From: Leptodontidium sp. MPI-SDFR-AT-0119
Lineage: Eukaryota; Ascomycota; Leotiomycetes; Helotiales; Leptodontidiaceae
Assembly: GCA_020726505.1 (NCBI GenBank)
Contig: JAHLEZ010000006.1
Span: 2,356,001-2,420,000, forward strand
Length of the DNA: 64,000 nucleotides
Direction: 5' to 3'
This document shows positions 20,367 to 32,987 of the stretch, piece after piece; position 1 is the first letter of the stretch; each line of letters starts with the position of its first letter. The notes beneath the pieces are model-generated. The model was not told where the DNA came from. It worked only from the letters and a program-made list of their open reading frames with translations, and did no database searches. Position numbers and translations under genes: made by a program.

Positions 20367-23300
20367 CTAAAAGTTCCCCGTCCCCCCAAAAAAGAACCCC
20401 TCGAAAAGATCCAGTCCCCCACTAGCCTCGCTAAAATCATGCCCCTCACCAACCCCCTCCCACCCCATCCCCATCCCCAAATCCCCCGTCCAAGTCCCAT
20501 TGCCCCCATTCGCACCCCCATTTCCATTGTTCCCCGCCTCCCACCCCGTCGTCAGGAAATCCATGCCCGGCGCGTTCGTGAACGGGAACTGCATTTCCTG
20601 GTACGGGTTCGTGGCGTAGGTCGCTTGCACGGCTTGCGAGTACGCTGGGCCTTGGGCAGATGTTGTTGTTAGGGCGGGAGAGTTGGGGGAGGGGAGGAGG
20701 GAGGGGTCGATGGAGGATGTGTCGAGGGTGGAGAGAGGTGGGGAGATGGCGTAGTCGGGGGGTGAGGTGCCTTGGTTCTGATTTTGATTTTGATTTTGAT
20801 TTTGATTCTGATTCTGGTTTTGGTGCTGTTGGTTTTGTGAGGTGGAGTTTGAGGTGTTCTGCCGTGAAGACGCGAAGTCAAATCCGCTCTTGGCGTCGGA
20901 ACTGGCACTTTGCATGCCGTTATTACCGCCGAAACTTGGTGTACCCATCGCTGATGAGTTCTGACTACCGAGGAGATCGTTAAGTCCCATATCGAACTGT
21001 GGTTTCGGTCTTTGGTTGTGTGGTCTACCGCTCTGTCTTGTATTCGAGTTGGAGTTCGAATATGATTTGTTGTTACTGTTGTTGAAGTAATCGGGGCTCG
21101 TGTCGTTGTTATGGGGATTGCTGCGCGAAGAGTGCGATTTCCTTCGCGTAGTGAGACCTTGTGCGGATGAGCCGAAGCCGGTTGTTGACATGCACATCTG
21201 CACGGTTGCTTTTGACATGCGGTCGAACGCGTCGCGGCATGCTTCTGCAGGCGGGCATTTCTCGATAAGGTCGCCGAGGACGGAGGTTGCGGCTAGGATG
21301 GTGAAATCGACTTCATCCATTGTCTGCTGTTGTCAGTATTTACTCTCGCTTAGGGGGGATATTAGGGGGCTCGCTTGGAGAATTGGGGGCGGATAGGGGA
21401 AGTGGGGACATACCAATCGACTCCGGACAATAGCCGAGTGCCAGATAGCGTAGAGGAATGATATACCAGCCATGAAGAGATGGTGCGTAGCGAGGAATGT
21501 ATAGTTGACAAGATGCACACGATGCAACTGTCTATACAGCCTCAAAACTCTCTGACCCGCCTCTGCGACCTTTAAGAACACCCTCTCCTCATCCTCTCTC
21601 AATTCCACGTTATGGATACTTGGACTATTGACCTCTTCGCTGGTATTGAACTCGCCCTCGAACATCGGTGGCACGCTAAGACTCTGGCGGTAGAGCATGA
21701 TGACGCATTGCCAGTAATTTAGCTCAAGGAACTCGACTGAGAAACCGACGCCTGTCTCGCGCTTAGTCGGGGCAGAAGATTTCCACTCCCACAACCTTTT
21801 GTCGATGTCGATTCTCCAAGATCGGAAACTATCGTATTTCGACAAGAATGGTGATGGAAGAGAAGTGTGCATGTAAGGATTCTTTTGGTTCGCACCTCCA
21901 GCTCGAGCTTGCTGCGCTTGTTGATGTTGCAGTACTTGCAAGATCTCGGATTGTAGCAACCGGAGTCTGAAGTAGTGGTACGCAGCATGTTTATAACTCG
22001 GTTCCGTTGCTCCTCCGGGTGGTTCCTGGAAGCCGGACGGGGTGATATACTTATCGTCTAACAGAGAAGGGAATTCCGTCGTGACGACCTGATCCGTAAT
22101 ACCAAATGGACGGCCAACACATGTCGATACTAGGCGATCAAAGGAATATGTGCACCACCATAACCTCCTCCTGAAATCACGCACCCATTCTCGCCTTCCT
22201 CGTTCGCGAGCACTGCGTTCTCGCTGCATGCGTGCTAGATCCGAATCCTCTGGTTTCTCCTCTGCGACCTCCTCAAGTCCAACATCGATATCCTTCCCAT
22301 CCTCATAATGCAACCCCAAATCAACCGCCAGCCTAACCGCCACTCCAATAATATACCACAATCCTGGGGCCACAGGTCTCAAAAGCGCAAATCCCGCCAA
22401 CAGCAAAACAGCCTGTAACTCCTCAAGTCCACCCCCCGAATCCATCCGTCCTATCAATCGAACTCGGCGAACTGAGACAAGACTCCAGATGCACGATAGC
22501 AGAGGCATGGTATTCCTCCGGCTGACACTGTTTATCCAGCCCCGACTTCTTCTTCTCATCACCCTTCCCCTCTTTCTCCCTCTCTCCAGAATCGCCCAGG
22601 AAAATGCCACTCCCAATCGCAAACACGATATTCAGCATATACAGCTCCCTCGGCGTTCTAACCCTCGCCTCACCCTCCGCATAGGCCAGATCGAACATCT
22701 TCATGAACTCTCCACGATGCAGGATGGGGATCTGGGGGTTCGCGTGCTCGAAGTAGAATTCTACTAGGCGCTTCCCGACTTCTTTGGAGGGGAAGGGTGC
22801 TTGTTTGATGGTGGGTTTGGTGTGTAATCCAAAGAAGGAATCACGCATAGATGTCGTTCCTGATCCAACAGCTTTGGCAGTGACAGGAGGTCTTGAAGGT
22901 CGAACACCACTCTTATCGCTATTCGTCCCGGAAACGGAGCTCTTAACAGCTGCGAATACCACCCTCGCGAACGAGATGCCCGAAGTCGAACCTAGATATC
23001 GAGAATCTGAAGCGCCTTGCACGGATACGCTTCCGATATTCGAGACGAGCTTGTTGAGTTTCTCGGACTCGTCTTGTTTCTTGTTCCAGGCTGCTTCTTT
23101 GGGGGAGGGCTTGTGTGCTAGTTCTGTAGAGCCGTTGTGTTGCGGAGGGTCTTCTGAGGCGGGGGTTTGGACGGTGGATGGGTCTGCGCCTGGGCGAGAG
23201 GCGTGGTCGAGGACTTCGGCTGGGGCGAAGGAGATGTTATTTTCTTGGAGGACTTTTTCTAGGTAGTCTACTCTGGATTCGAGGTAGAAGACGTAGCTGT

Positions 23301-23837
23301 GTTTGTTAGCCAATACCCCCAAATGTAAGCCCCTCTTCTCTTTCTTATAATCTCCCCCAAACCCCTTCTATCCTATCCATATCATATCCAAACTCCTTCA
23401 ATCCAATACCTCACGCTCTCCCACCCTCATACAAGAAAATACACAAAAACTCACCTCCTGGGAATCTCCCTCTTCGTAATCGGATCATACCCCACACACT
23501 TCACACTCGCCTTCTCGCAACTCGCACAACTCGGCAGACGCTGATCACACCTATTCTTCCGCAGCCTACACCTATTGCACGCGCTGACATTGCGAAAACT
23601 ACTACTCTGTCCTCCCGCCTTGCCTCCCCCTCCCCCGCTCCCATTGCCTGCTGCTGTGATGGGGAGGACTTCGACGTCCGGTCCTAGACCCTCGAGGCTC
23701 TTCGGGCTGAGATCTTTGACGTTCGCGGTCGTCGTTGAGGTTGTAGTTGTGGTAGATGTGCGATCGGGAGAGCTGTGGCGCGCTCGTTTGGAGGGGTACC
23801 CTGAGGTGGAGGTGGTGGTGGGTGAACGTGGATTCAT
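20367..23837 (-). CDS. Zn2Cys6 transcription factor with fungal_trans domain; one-base frameshift
   Basis: Exons 23837-23455, 23296-21414 and 21323-20367. The zinc cluster is at residues 87-114 (CNRCRLRKNRCDQR, then CASCEKASVKC), C-x2-C-x6-C-x6-C-x2-C-x6-C. A PRSYVFYLESRVDYLEKVLQ linker/coiled coil follows, like the PPR1/UaY group. The fungal_trans middle homology region includes NPQIPILHRGEF, HLESCL, ELQAVLLLAGFALLRPV and RRRLWWCTYSFDRLVSTCVG. The C-terminus is Asn/Gln/Ser-rich with an alternating Gln-Asn run. Exon 2 changes frame at a run of six C on the plus strand (22432-22437): with five, the sequence reads FGGGLEELQAVLL and the gene sums to 1074 whole codons. This is a one-base insertion or a sequencing error. 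The targets are unknown. The MFS gene lies upstream on the same strand. Confidence 0.85.
20772..20822 (-). repeat. hexanucleotide microsatellite encoding Gln-Asn repeat
   Basis: Repeats of TTTTGA/TTCTGA on the plus strand encode about eight alternating Gln-Asn pairs in the C-terminal region of the Zn2Cys6 regulator. Such coding microsatellites vary in length between strains. Confidence 0.85.
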
Positions 23838-25042
23838 GGTGTCTGCCCTTTCTCTCTTCTCCCTCTTCTCTTGTCCTGTCCTATCCTATCCTGCCTCTTC
23901 TTCTCCTCCGACACCGTAGTTTGTATTGCGCCTTATGCGCCTGTCTCCCCAGCCCTTACACAGTATCTATGTCTGGATCCGAACGTCTGCGATCCAATCT
24001 GACCCGGCGCAAGTTGCGCTGTCGGGGGGAGATGTGTGTCCGACGTCGCAATTTGGTTTATTGTATGATATCGCTATCTGCGCTTCGATATCGAGACTGG
24101 GATTGAGGTTCTTGGGATGGTCGTTGTCATCGTGCTCTTGCTGTCCTTTGCCTGCCAATCCTGTCTTCCTCTATCCTATCCTATCCTGTGCTTTGCGGCT
24201 GCGTCTCGTCGGCTTTGGTGTGTGGTCGCAGGTGGTGTTGTGAATGCGCTCGCTGATTGACAAGGCAAGGCAAGGCTACTCTTTCTCCCTCTTCTCCACT
24301 TGTAATTCCGGGTTCAATGTATGTCGGGCTGTAGGTAGGTAGGCATGTAGGTGTAGATATCCCAGCAGTAAACAGCAGCCCTCCGCCAGAGTCGAGTCGA
24401 GTCGAGTCAAGCCCGAGTCAAGTCGAGTCCTGTACTCGTACCGTAGATTTAGGTATGTGTATGTTGATAGACCGAACAGAAAACAGACGAGATATCGGAA
24501 GTCGCCTCTTTCCCCTCTGATCCTCCCAAGTCCTGTGTGTGAGTGAACAATGCTTGCAATGCGGCAATCCTCACAAGCACAAGGCTCCAAGACCAAAAAA
24601 AAAAAGCAAACCTGGAAAGAAAATCCGTCCCGAGTGCTATCCTGTCCTATCCCAGCGGTACTGTAGGTATCGGCAGCCCAGCGGCAGCCGCGTGCGATTT
24701 GCTTTAGGGCGGGCTGGCTGGTGGGCGGGTGGGCGTGGGATAGCTGATAGGTAGATTTGATTGATTTTCCCAGGCTCGCAGGCATGAAATGGGTACAGTA
24801 CAGTACAACCAACGCTAGATAGATGGGACCCAGAGATAGGGATCGTTGATAAGAGCTTCAGCGAATCACAGGGCGGCGTGGGCGGTGGAGGGAGCGCCGA
24901 AGGGGTTTAGTGTGAGATTGCGTGGAGGGGAGCTGATGGGAGCTGCTTAGGTTTAGGTATCGAGTAAAGATTGGGGTGTGGTTTGTCAGGAAAGGAAATG
25001 GTGCGGCCATGGGGATGTGTAATTGGTGATGAGATACCGGTT

Positions 25043-25070
25043 GGATAGGATAGGATAGGATAGGATAGGA
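25043..25070 (+). repeat. GGATA pentanucleotide array
   Basis: Five and a half tandem copies of GGATA. Shorter TATCC (reverse complement) runs occur nearby at about 23876-23895 and 24170-24190. Confidence 0.9.
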
Positions 25071-25468
25071 GTGGGGAAAGAGTCAAGTTTGTGGATTGGA
25101 TTGGAGGGAAGGAGGGATGAGCAATGTAGCATAGTATTTGAAGTAGCGAGTATTGCTTTACCGCAGGGTTTTATATATACTCAATTGTACGTATTGCATT
25201 TGAGGTTCTCACGATCTCATAATCTCACGACGGAAGGCTGCTCCGTAGTGGGGGTTTGAGACCCCTACCAATTGGGTAAAACACAACCAAAAAAACCCCC
25301 CACAAAGTGCAAATCGGCAATTCCAACCTCGGCCCGGTTAACTGTCACTCCTGTCCCTCCCTGTCTGTCCCCTATGGCACAAAAGAAATCCCCTACATGC
25401 ACCCACCACATCATAATAAACCCTCAACTTACAGGTTTGAAAATCCTCGTTCTTAAGCAAGATGTATG

Positions 25469-25606
25469 AAGAGAAGAGAAGAGAAGAGAAGAGAAGAGAA
25501 GAAGAAGAAGAAGAAGAAGAAGAAGAAGAAGAAGAAGAAGAAGAAGAAGAAGAAGAAGAAGAAGAAGAAGAAGAAGAAGAAGAAGAAGAAGAAGAAGAAG
25601 AAGAAG
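25469..25606 (+). repeat. GAGAA array followed by (GAA)n, about 36 copies
   Basis: A perfect purine-strand tract: about six GAGAA units, then about 109 bp of uninterrupted GAA. The apparent poly-leucine frame on the other strand is a by-product of this repeat. Long GAA/TTC tracts can form triplex DNA. Confidence 0.95.
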
Positions 25607-27012
25607 AGAGAGGGTTATATTTCTAGAACGGAATGAACTCAAGTAGCATGAGATAGATAGGCAACAACACAGCGCTATCGGCCTACATGGCAACAAAAGT
25701 ACCTCCCCCTCCCCCTTATCTACCCCTCGCTAAGCCACCTCTTTTATTCGTCCTTTGTTATGTTCACATTTGTGTTTTGTTTGTATTTTTTTCCTGTCCC
25801 TGTGGTGTGATTTAATCGTTAATAGGCGATCAAATCGCTAAATCAAAATCAAATCAAATCGGTTCAGTTCAGTTCAATTCAATCCAAGAATTTCTTCACA
25901 AATGCAGAGAAAGAAAGATATATGCGTATCTATCATCATTCTTTCTTGATTTGATTCCAATAAAGTGATTTCTTTATTTCATAAATGCCAATGATAATAA
26001 TCATTTACAAGTCCGCCAGCCCAGTCCAGTCCAGCCAGTCCAGTCATAATGCCCATCTCTCTCCTCCTCCCTCGCAACTCCCCCCACCAAGCGCATAATA
26101 TCAGAAGTGCAAGCTGGCAGACAATCGCAACAAAAAAAGGCAAAAAGGTATATAATAAGCAACTCCACTCAGCTCAGCTACAACATTCGGTCGCAGCTTA
26201 ATAGTAATAATAAAAAGTAGACCAAATCGAATGAACGGGTAGATAGATGATCAAATAAATAGTGATCGATCAAAAATAAAATAAGATGAAAACGCCAATA
26301 ATTAAATATGCATGCATGTCTCCCAATTCCCAATTCCCATTGCTCCTCTGTCTTGCTTCCAAATCCTTGCTTCCAAATCCTTGCTTCCCGTCCTATCCAT
26401 CTCATTTTACTCTTTCCCATTTTCCTCCCCTCAGTCCCCACCGATCCAATCCTGTCCTGCCGGGAAAAAGTGCCCAATAACACCGAAAACAAGGTGCGAA
26501 AAAGCAAGTCAAATAAATACAAAACGCCGCCCAAAGTCAGATTTTTGAGATCTGCATATTTTTTTGAGTGTCCCATTCCCTTCTTGTAAAACTCCTAATC
26601 CTTTGCCTTGTTCTTGTGGGATTTCCCTTTCCCCCTTTGTGCGCCGTGTTTGTGTGTGGAAAAAGCCGAAGTAATGGTGGCTGCAAAAAATAACGCTGGG
26701 TAACAGGATATCTAATCTAGAAAAAGGTTCAAAAACTTGTGGAAGGCAAGACGCGAGAGAGAAAAGCTGAAATGGTTGACTAGACGTGAAGATCCCCATG
26801 TGGTGATGGAGTGAGTCATGGTCGAAATGGCGATGCGTGAAAGTAAAAGATGCTGGTTTTTATACAGATATCCTCCAGAGGAAATAGTTGAGAAATCGAA
26901 AACTTCGGTGCGGGGGATAGATGGATGGATGAGCGGATTCGAGTCATAAAATGTCGTTGTTGTCGAAAAGGAAAAAGGCTTCCCGTGAGGGAAGCTCATC
27001 AAGTGAATCGAA

Positions 27013-29357
27013 TCACTCGATGATCAGGGTATCGTCTATTCTGTCGTGCCGTCCACTCTCCTCATCTGCGCCCTCCACCTCGAAACTTGCAGGTCTCGAC
27101 TCCGCAGCCGCAAGAGCCTCATCGAGTGCCAAGACATGGTCTTCAAATCCCAACTCCAACTCCTCGATTCTCTCCTCCTCGGCCTTCTCATCTTCACTGA
27201 CATCCATGCGTCCACCTTTCTCGGTCATCCGTAGAGAAATAATCGCACCTAGAGCCGCAATCACAGCACTACACCACCACGCAAGACCAGAATATCCAAT
27301 TCTCAATCCCACAGAAAAGAGGAAACCTGAAACCGTCGGGCCAAATGCACGGCTCAAACTCGCCGTACTGGCTGCAACCCCGTTAATCGTGCCTAGCATC
27401 AGGAGACTTGGCGCGGAGTTCGTGAGTAAGATTGCGTTGGCCGGGTATGCCATGGTGCTGAATGTGCATTTCCAGATGACGACTATGTAGACACCTGCGA
27501 TACGAAGGTTTGGCGGTAGGAGAACGAGGTACGGTGTTGTGATGTAGAGGATTGGGTAGGAGATGGCAATCAAGCGGAAGAGACCAAGGGCTCCTAGGCG
27601 CCGTACTACAATAGGGAAGAGGAAGATAGTGGCGAGCATGCTGTAGAGACCTTGGATCGAGAGGATAACGCCGATTTCCTTGGTGTCCAGGCCGTATCCT
27701 GAGACGAATTTGAAGGGGAGGTTGAAGTTGCTGGTATCTTCTGGGATGTCGGTTGAAAGCATGGTTGGGAGCATGGCGTCGAAGGTCATAGTGTGGCTGG
27801 AAAGCTTGTTAGTATGATCACCCTACATTGTGAATTTCTCTCCCCAATTGTGGTTCTCAGTTTTTGAAATTCTGACTTTAGGGGATGGAGATATTTTGTT
27901 GGGGGTTTCCCCCGTTTGTTTTCTTTTGATGAGGGAGCTGCTGCTGCACTTACTAAGCCAAAACCCCATAACCGACAATATTGAGAACGACCTGTCTCGT
28001 GAATGCCTTCGTAGCAGCTGGTCTCTCCCTCAGCATCACCACCGCAGGGGCATTCAAATCTAGCGCTTCCTGTGGCTCTGGCGAAGGCGTCGAAGGTAGT
28101 TTTGGTGACCCATCGGTTGTGCTGTATCCAGGAGGTTGCTCATCATCGCTTAACAACGACATGACCTCTTCGAGATCGGCAGCCTTCTCGCAGCGACTCG
28201 ATTTCATCTCCGCACATCGTGTAACCTTGCTCAGGATCCATTTCCCTGCCTCTAGGCCTGGGTCGTTTCGGTACTTCTTCTCGGCGTGGGTTTCTTCTAG
28301 GAAGAGGATCCCGATGATCACACCGCAGGTTACGATTACCGTGCATACCAGGTTGGGTAGCAGGTAGGGGAAGCGCTCCCAGATCGTGCCTTGGGCGAAT
28401 AAGGAGGGGTAGTTGGTCACAGGTCTGGCGAGGGCTCCACCAAGTGTTGGTCCGAGGATCGATCTGATGGCACATATGTGTTAGACATTGTGCTTTGTGA
28501 GAACTGACAGAGATCGCAGGACTACTCACCCGAGACACCACACGAATGGCATAATGGTATAAGCGCGAGCTATTCGATTTGTCAGTTCGAGGCTCAAGCA
28601 CCGAGCCCGCGGGCCCCAAAAACGACCTGTCGGAATCCAGGAGCTGGGAAGTTGGAACTGGGCGAAACTTACGTTGGTGTTCCTTGACTGTGACCATCTC
28701 TGCGACCGTAGTCTGCAAGACGCCAATATTCCTATATGCAGAGACCCGTCAGAAAAATTGAACTCTCTTTTTGCATATCATCCCACCGCCCTTCCTGCAA
28801 GGGGCTTCCAAAAGACGAGAACCTGGATTCCACATACCCGTTCAAAAGACCTCCCAGCGCACGAGCTAGTAATGCAACTGGCAAATTGGGCGCGAATCCG
28901 AAAATCAACATGCTCAAAGCTGTACCAGCGAGTCCGGTGAGAAGGACAGGTTTCCGACCAATTCGATCACTCAGTTTCCCCCAAGCGACACCCGACGAGA
29001 ACTCAGCAAAGGCGAACGCTGATGTGACCATACCCGCATATACCGAGATCTCGGAGGTCGTTTTGGCGACGCCGAAATCTTGGATCATGAAGTAGACGTA
29101 CGGGAAGATGGACATAAAGGCGATCGGTTCGCAGATCCGGCATAATGCTGTTTTTGGGTAGGTGTCTGTTAGTAGAGTTCCTTCTTTCTTTGCCAGGTTT
29201 TTTTTCTTTCTCCTTCCTGCTCTTTTACTTCTCTTTCCCAAAGTTGCATTGGTGGTAGAGGAAGGAATGATTGATGCCACTCACCCAGTATTGTCATCTG
29301 CCTGACAGGAAATGGTGGGGTCCCTTTCCGGGAACCGTTATGCTGTGAGCCAGCCAT
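27013..29357 (-). CDS. MFS transporter (ZIFL/TetA-like drug:H+ antiporter group)
   Basis: Six exons, 29357-29285, 29165-28838, 28731-28673, 28569-28530, 28463-27954 and 27796-27013, sum to 598 codons with all phases matching. Residues 28-35 onward (ALCRICEPIAFMSIFPYVYF) form the first helix, and WGKLSDRIGRKP (about 86-97) is MFS motif A after helix 2. Exons 3 and 4 are short (59 and 40 nt) and complete TM5-6 (NIGVLQTTVAEMV; RAYTIMPFVWCLG; ILGPTLGGALARP). A charged cytoplasmic loop rich in Ser/Pro separates the halves, and an acidic tail follows the last helix. Relatives are fungal multidrug and zinc-induced-facilitator-like carriers of the plasma or vacuolar membrane; the substrate cannot be read from sequence. 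The ATG at 29357 is preferred because an apparent start inside the first intron is a GTG within a GTGAGT donor. Confidence 0.9.
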
Positions 29358-30257
29358 TGCGAACGCTGCAGGACTTGTCCTACGGAACGGACTTCTTGAT
29401 TCGAAAGATCGCGGGAGTTGTGTGTGATAGTGATTGTAACGGCAGTGGTGGAGGTGGGCGGATCGAAGAGGATTGGTCTGGCACACTGAGGGGAAGAGCC
29501 GATTTGCAAGCTGGGGACCATGTGAGGTTATATGCTGTTATTGGGAGGCGGTAGGTTGGGTAGTTATCTTGACATGCATGCGGTGATCAAGATTTCTGTT
29601 CTGGCCCGAAGGATTGTCTGCAGTTGTAACCCGAGGTATGTAGGTGAGTGTTTTGAGTGGTTGATCGAGTGGGTTGGATGATGAAGGTACAAGAGTAAGT
29701 AAGTTTCCGGTGCTGTGATTAGGGTGTTGGGTTAGAGTGAGATGTTCGGATTTGGTCTGATCTATTTATTGTTGTTTGGTCCGATGAGCAGCGGAAGAGA
29801 ATAAGTACGGTAGAAGATTAGGAGAAGTAGAAGACGAAGAAGTAGATGTACTCGGTACTTTGACCTGACCGCCGGGGAGAAGTTGTACCTTTGGATTAGA
29901 GCTATTAAAGTACCGGGCGACTAGACTAGCTTCGTAGATTATAATCCTCCCCTTGTCCTGGGCTTGACTTGCCTGTCGTGTCTGGGCCAGCGTGGTCGTG
30001 GTCATGGTCATGGTCATGGGCTTGGTCTGATGGGGGAGCGGTGACGAAGCGTTAGAAGAAAGTAGGCCTTCTTCCTTCTATTGTGTATCCTAATCTAGTT
30101 TAGACCAGGCCAACCAGGCCAGTCTAGTGCAGTGAAGTGAAGTGGGATGGAAGTCAGTCTTCCGTAGTGCCAGACGGGGCAAACTAGGTGCCATGCCGGT
30201 ATTGGACTTCCTTCATGGGCAATCTAGCAATCTGCTTTTCGGGTGCCTGAGCCAGTC

Positions 30258-30286
30258 CAGCCAGCCAGCCAGCCAGCCAGCCCAGC
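30258..30286 (+). repeat. CCAG tetranucleotide array
   Basis: Six to seven tandem CCAG units; similar short CCAG/CTGG runs recur elsewhere in this gene-free stretch (for example near 30510 and 30890). Confidence 0.85.
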
Positions 30287-32987
30287 ATGAGGTGAATTTA
30301 GGGTGGAGGGGCAATCCAGGATGGGCCACACTGTTGTAAATTATGTGCAAGGGGGGTCATAGTGGAGCGTCACCAAGTATCAGACGGTCCAGTAGGCATC
30401 CACCCTGTCCCGGCATTTGGACCGGTTACTGTACTTTGGTAACAGTTGGGCAGGGCAGAGCAGGGCAGGGGAAGGAAACAACCATGCCTTCAGGCCCTGC
30501 CTGAAGTGGATGGCCAGCCAGCCCATTGGGACGCGGAAGTAATTTAGCTCCAGTAGGTATCGGGGCATCGGGGAACACGGAAACGGCGACCCCCTCGGAG
30601 TTAGCAGAAAAGGGGGTATCGAGGAATTTAGCTTCTGCTGATCAGGGGTCTGTCCCTGCTAGTCGATTGACTGCGTGGCTCGTTAGGTTTGTTGGTGATG
30701 GGTCGAGGGGTGAGTAGTCGGCGAGCACAGGCCCTCGTCCTCCCTCCCTCTCTTCCCTCTCGCAACCGAACTCTGGCGGTGTGTGCGACAACGAAAAGAG
30801 AGTCAGTCAGTGAGGCCATCAGATCAGCTTGGATGGAGAACAAGATGGAGAACGAAAAATGCAACAAGTGCCCGTATGACATCTCTCCAGCCAGCCAGCT
30901 CGCGACGCCCAGCGGATGAGCACATGGAGTGGAGATAGGTGGAGGAGTTTCTGCTGATGCTGCTCGCTGCATGCACAGCTATCACATTATGCCAGATGCC
31001 CGATACCAGATTCCTTTGCAGGTAGGTATGTTACTCGCTCACTTGGCTGTATGAGCTTTGCTTGCTTGCTGTGTTGTCTTCTACTGGCACCCTCGGCTAT
31101 GTCGAGATCCCCCTCCTCCTGCGGTGAGGAGTGAGAGTTGCGCCTGGATGGACGAGAAATACAAGTCCCCCACTACTACACTACATCATATCGCAGGCGA
31201 TGCCCTGTCTTCCCTGTCCTGCCATGCTACCGTATGCCCACTGGCCATGCCAATCCAATCCCATGGCAGCCGACCGGGGAGGACTTCCAAGACATTCAAG
31301 TCCATCACCAAATCCGGTCCAGTAATAGTAGTCCAATCCACTGAAATTTGTGTGGAGAAAGGAGAAAAAGAGACATCCCTGAAAACCACGTTGTGACGAG
31401 AGTGCAAGGGCAGGGCCACCGCCACCCACTAAAAAACCAGCGCAATGGTTCAGCAGATTGCAGGCCCAGTCTAGGGGTGTTAGTTGGTCTTAAGCTGAAG
31501 CAATTAATTAATGTTCTGCTTCCCTGGCCTGTTCTTCTGAATCGAGGAAATGCTTTCGATCCGGATTTAAATTTGAGAGGTAAGCTGATATGAGTCTAGT
31601 GATGATCCCCAATTGTTTCGTTCCTATCAATAAAGAAGAAGAGAAGTCTGATCTTTTCAAGCCTCCTTCAAAAGTAGGCAGGTAGGGAGGGAGTACGAGT
31701 TTTACAAGTGCCGGTAACACGTTACTTCGCAACATCTCCCCCTCTATCTGCTGCCCAACCATCACGGCCTAGTCCTGGTCTAGTCCCATTCCCAGTCCTT
31801 CACTCCATACTCCTTGGTCTCGAACCACTTCTCCCCTGCTGGTCCAAAAAGAAGGATGTACTGATCGATTGATTGATCGATTGATAGCCGTGTTTAGTTT
31901 CGAATCGAGTGGCCCGAGTATCCGTTCGGCAGCCAGAGTTGTTGTTCCGAAGGACCTTTCTCCGAAGTGAAGAAGAAGAGAAGAGCCTGACGACTTAGGT
32001 TTTGTCTGGACTGTAAATTTCAATTTATAAGGGAGCGTGCTGATCCTGAATATCATCATCTCATCTAAAAAATGATATGATGCCGATGACGGAAGATTAC
32101 CCCTCTCCCTCTTCTCTCTTGCTCTTCTGTACGAAGTACGCGAGTGAGCCTGTGACTCGCTGTTGTGTTTTCTAGTTTGGGATGAAGCTACTGCTGCTGT
32201 GTTTTCTGGTTTTGGATGATGCTACTTGTTTCTTACTACTGCTTGTCACTTTCCCAATGTACGGAGTACGAAATACTGCCATGTAGCCAGTGGGTCACGA
32301 CTCACTCCCGTCCGAGTGTACATGCGACCATGACAATTCTTCAACTCACTCACAGATCACTCACAGACATTCTCTCGTCATGCAAGCCTTGCAATGAAGA
32401 CGCATAGGTACTGTAGATCTGGTTCAAGACAAGATCCTTTCTCCCTCCCATTTTCTCTACTACCACTTCCTAGCCATGATTATGATGGACCCGAGAGAGT
32501 TCCAAAATCCCAACGGCGTCAGTCCCAAACTCCCCATCACTGGTACGATTCGAGCGAGCATAAGCGCGTCCGAGCCACAGCAAGCAAGCAGTTCACTTCA
32601 CTTCAACACCTGCACTACGGCCGTACATCTCCATCACCATCTTTCTCAAGCCTAGGCATACCTAATTTACCATCTTTTACAGTAGAACCCCAACCAAACC
32701 CTCCCTCCCCAGCACCAACCTCCAAACCCAGCGCAAATCAAGGATGCCCCAGCCAGATCCTCAGCATTAGCGCTCCCAGACCACCGGAAGCGGGCTTCTT
32801 CCCCCTGCACACCCCTTGTCCCGGGCCCCATACTGTACCAGAGGCCAATTAAAGCCCTGTACGACAAGGATCTAACGGTGATAGTGATAGGACATGGGAG
32901 GGGGGGTGAAGAGGCGGTGGGACCGTGAACGCTCATGTGATCGATCGATCGCAGGAACGAACGCTTTGGGGGCTGATCTGAGGGCAA

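Larger units (their letters stand above)
23838..27012. other. 3.2-kb intergenic region rich in simple repeats
   Basis: Lies upstream of the Zn2Cys6 gene and downstream of the MFS gene. It contains many TATCC/GGATA pentamers on both strands, the GAGAA and GAA arrays listed separately, GTCGA repeats near 24394-24430, and a 14-nt-period repeat (CTTGCTTCCAAATC) near 26353-26388. The longer open frames here have repeat-derived or biased composition and I do not support them as genes. It probably includes a long 5' leader of the regulator. Confidence 0.45.

Noticed and set aside
20367..23837. Naming the regulator XlnR, Ppr1 or UaY
   Set aside because: The zinc cluster and linker resemble the PPR1/UaY group only in general; ortholog identity cannot be shown without a search.
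24276..24812. 178-codon minus-strand frame upstream of the Zn2Cys6 gene
   Set aside because: It spans simple repeats, has biased composition and no domain; more likely leader or intergenic sequence.
25424..25696. Poly-leucine open frame
   Set aside because: It is the complement of the GAA/GAGAA repeats and has no gene context.
29166..29284. N-terminal extension of the MFS protein (MASIIPSS and following)
   Set aside because: It starts at a GTG that belongs to a GTGAGT donor; the stretch is a 119-nt intron with a clean CTAACAG acceptor, and exon 1 with ATG 29357 lies upstream.
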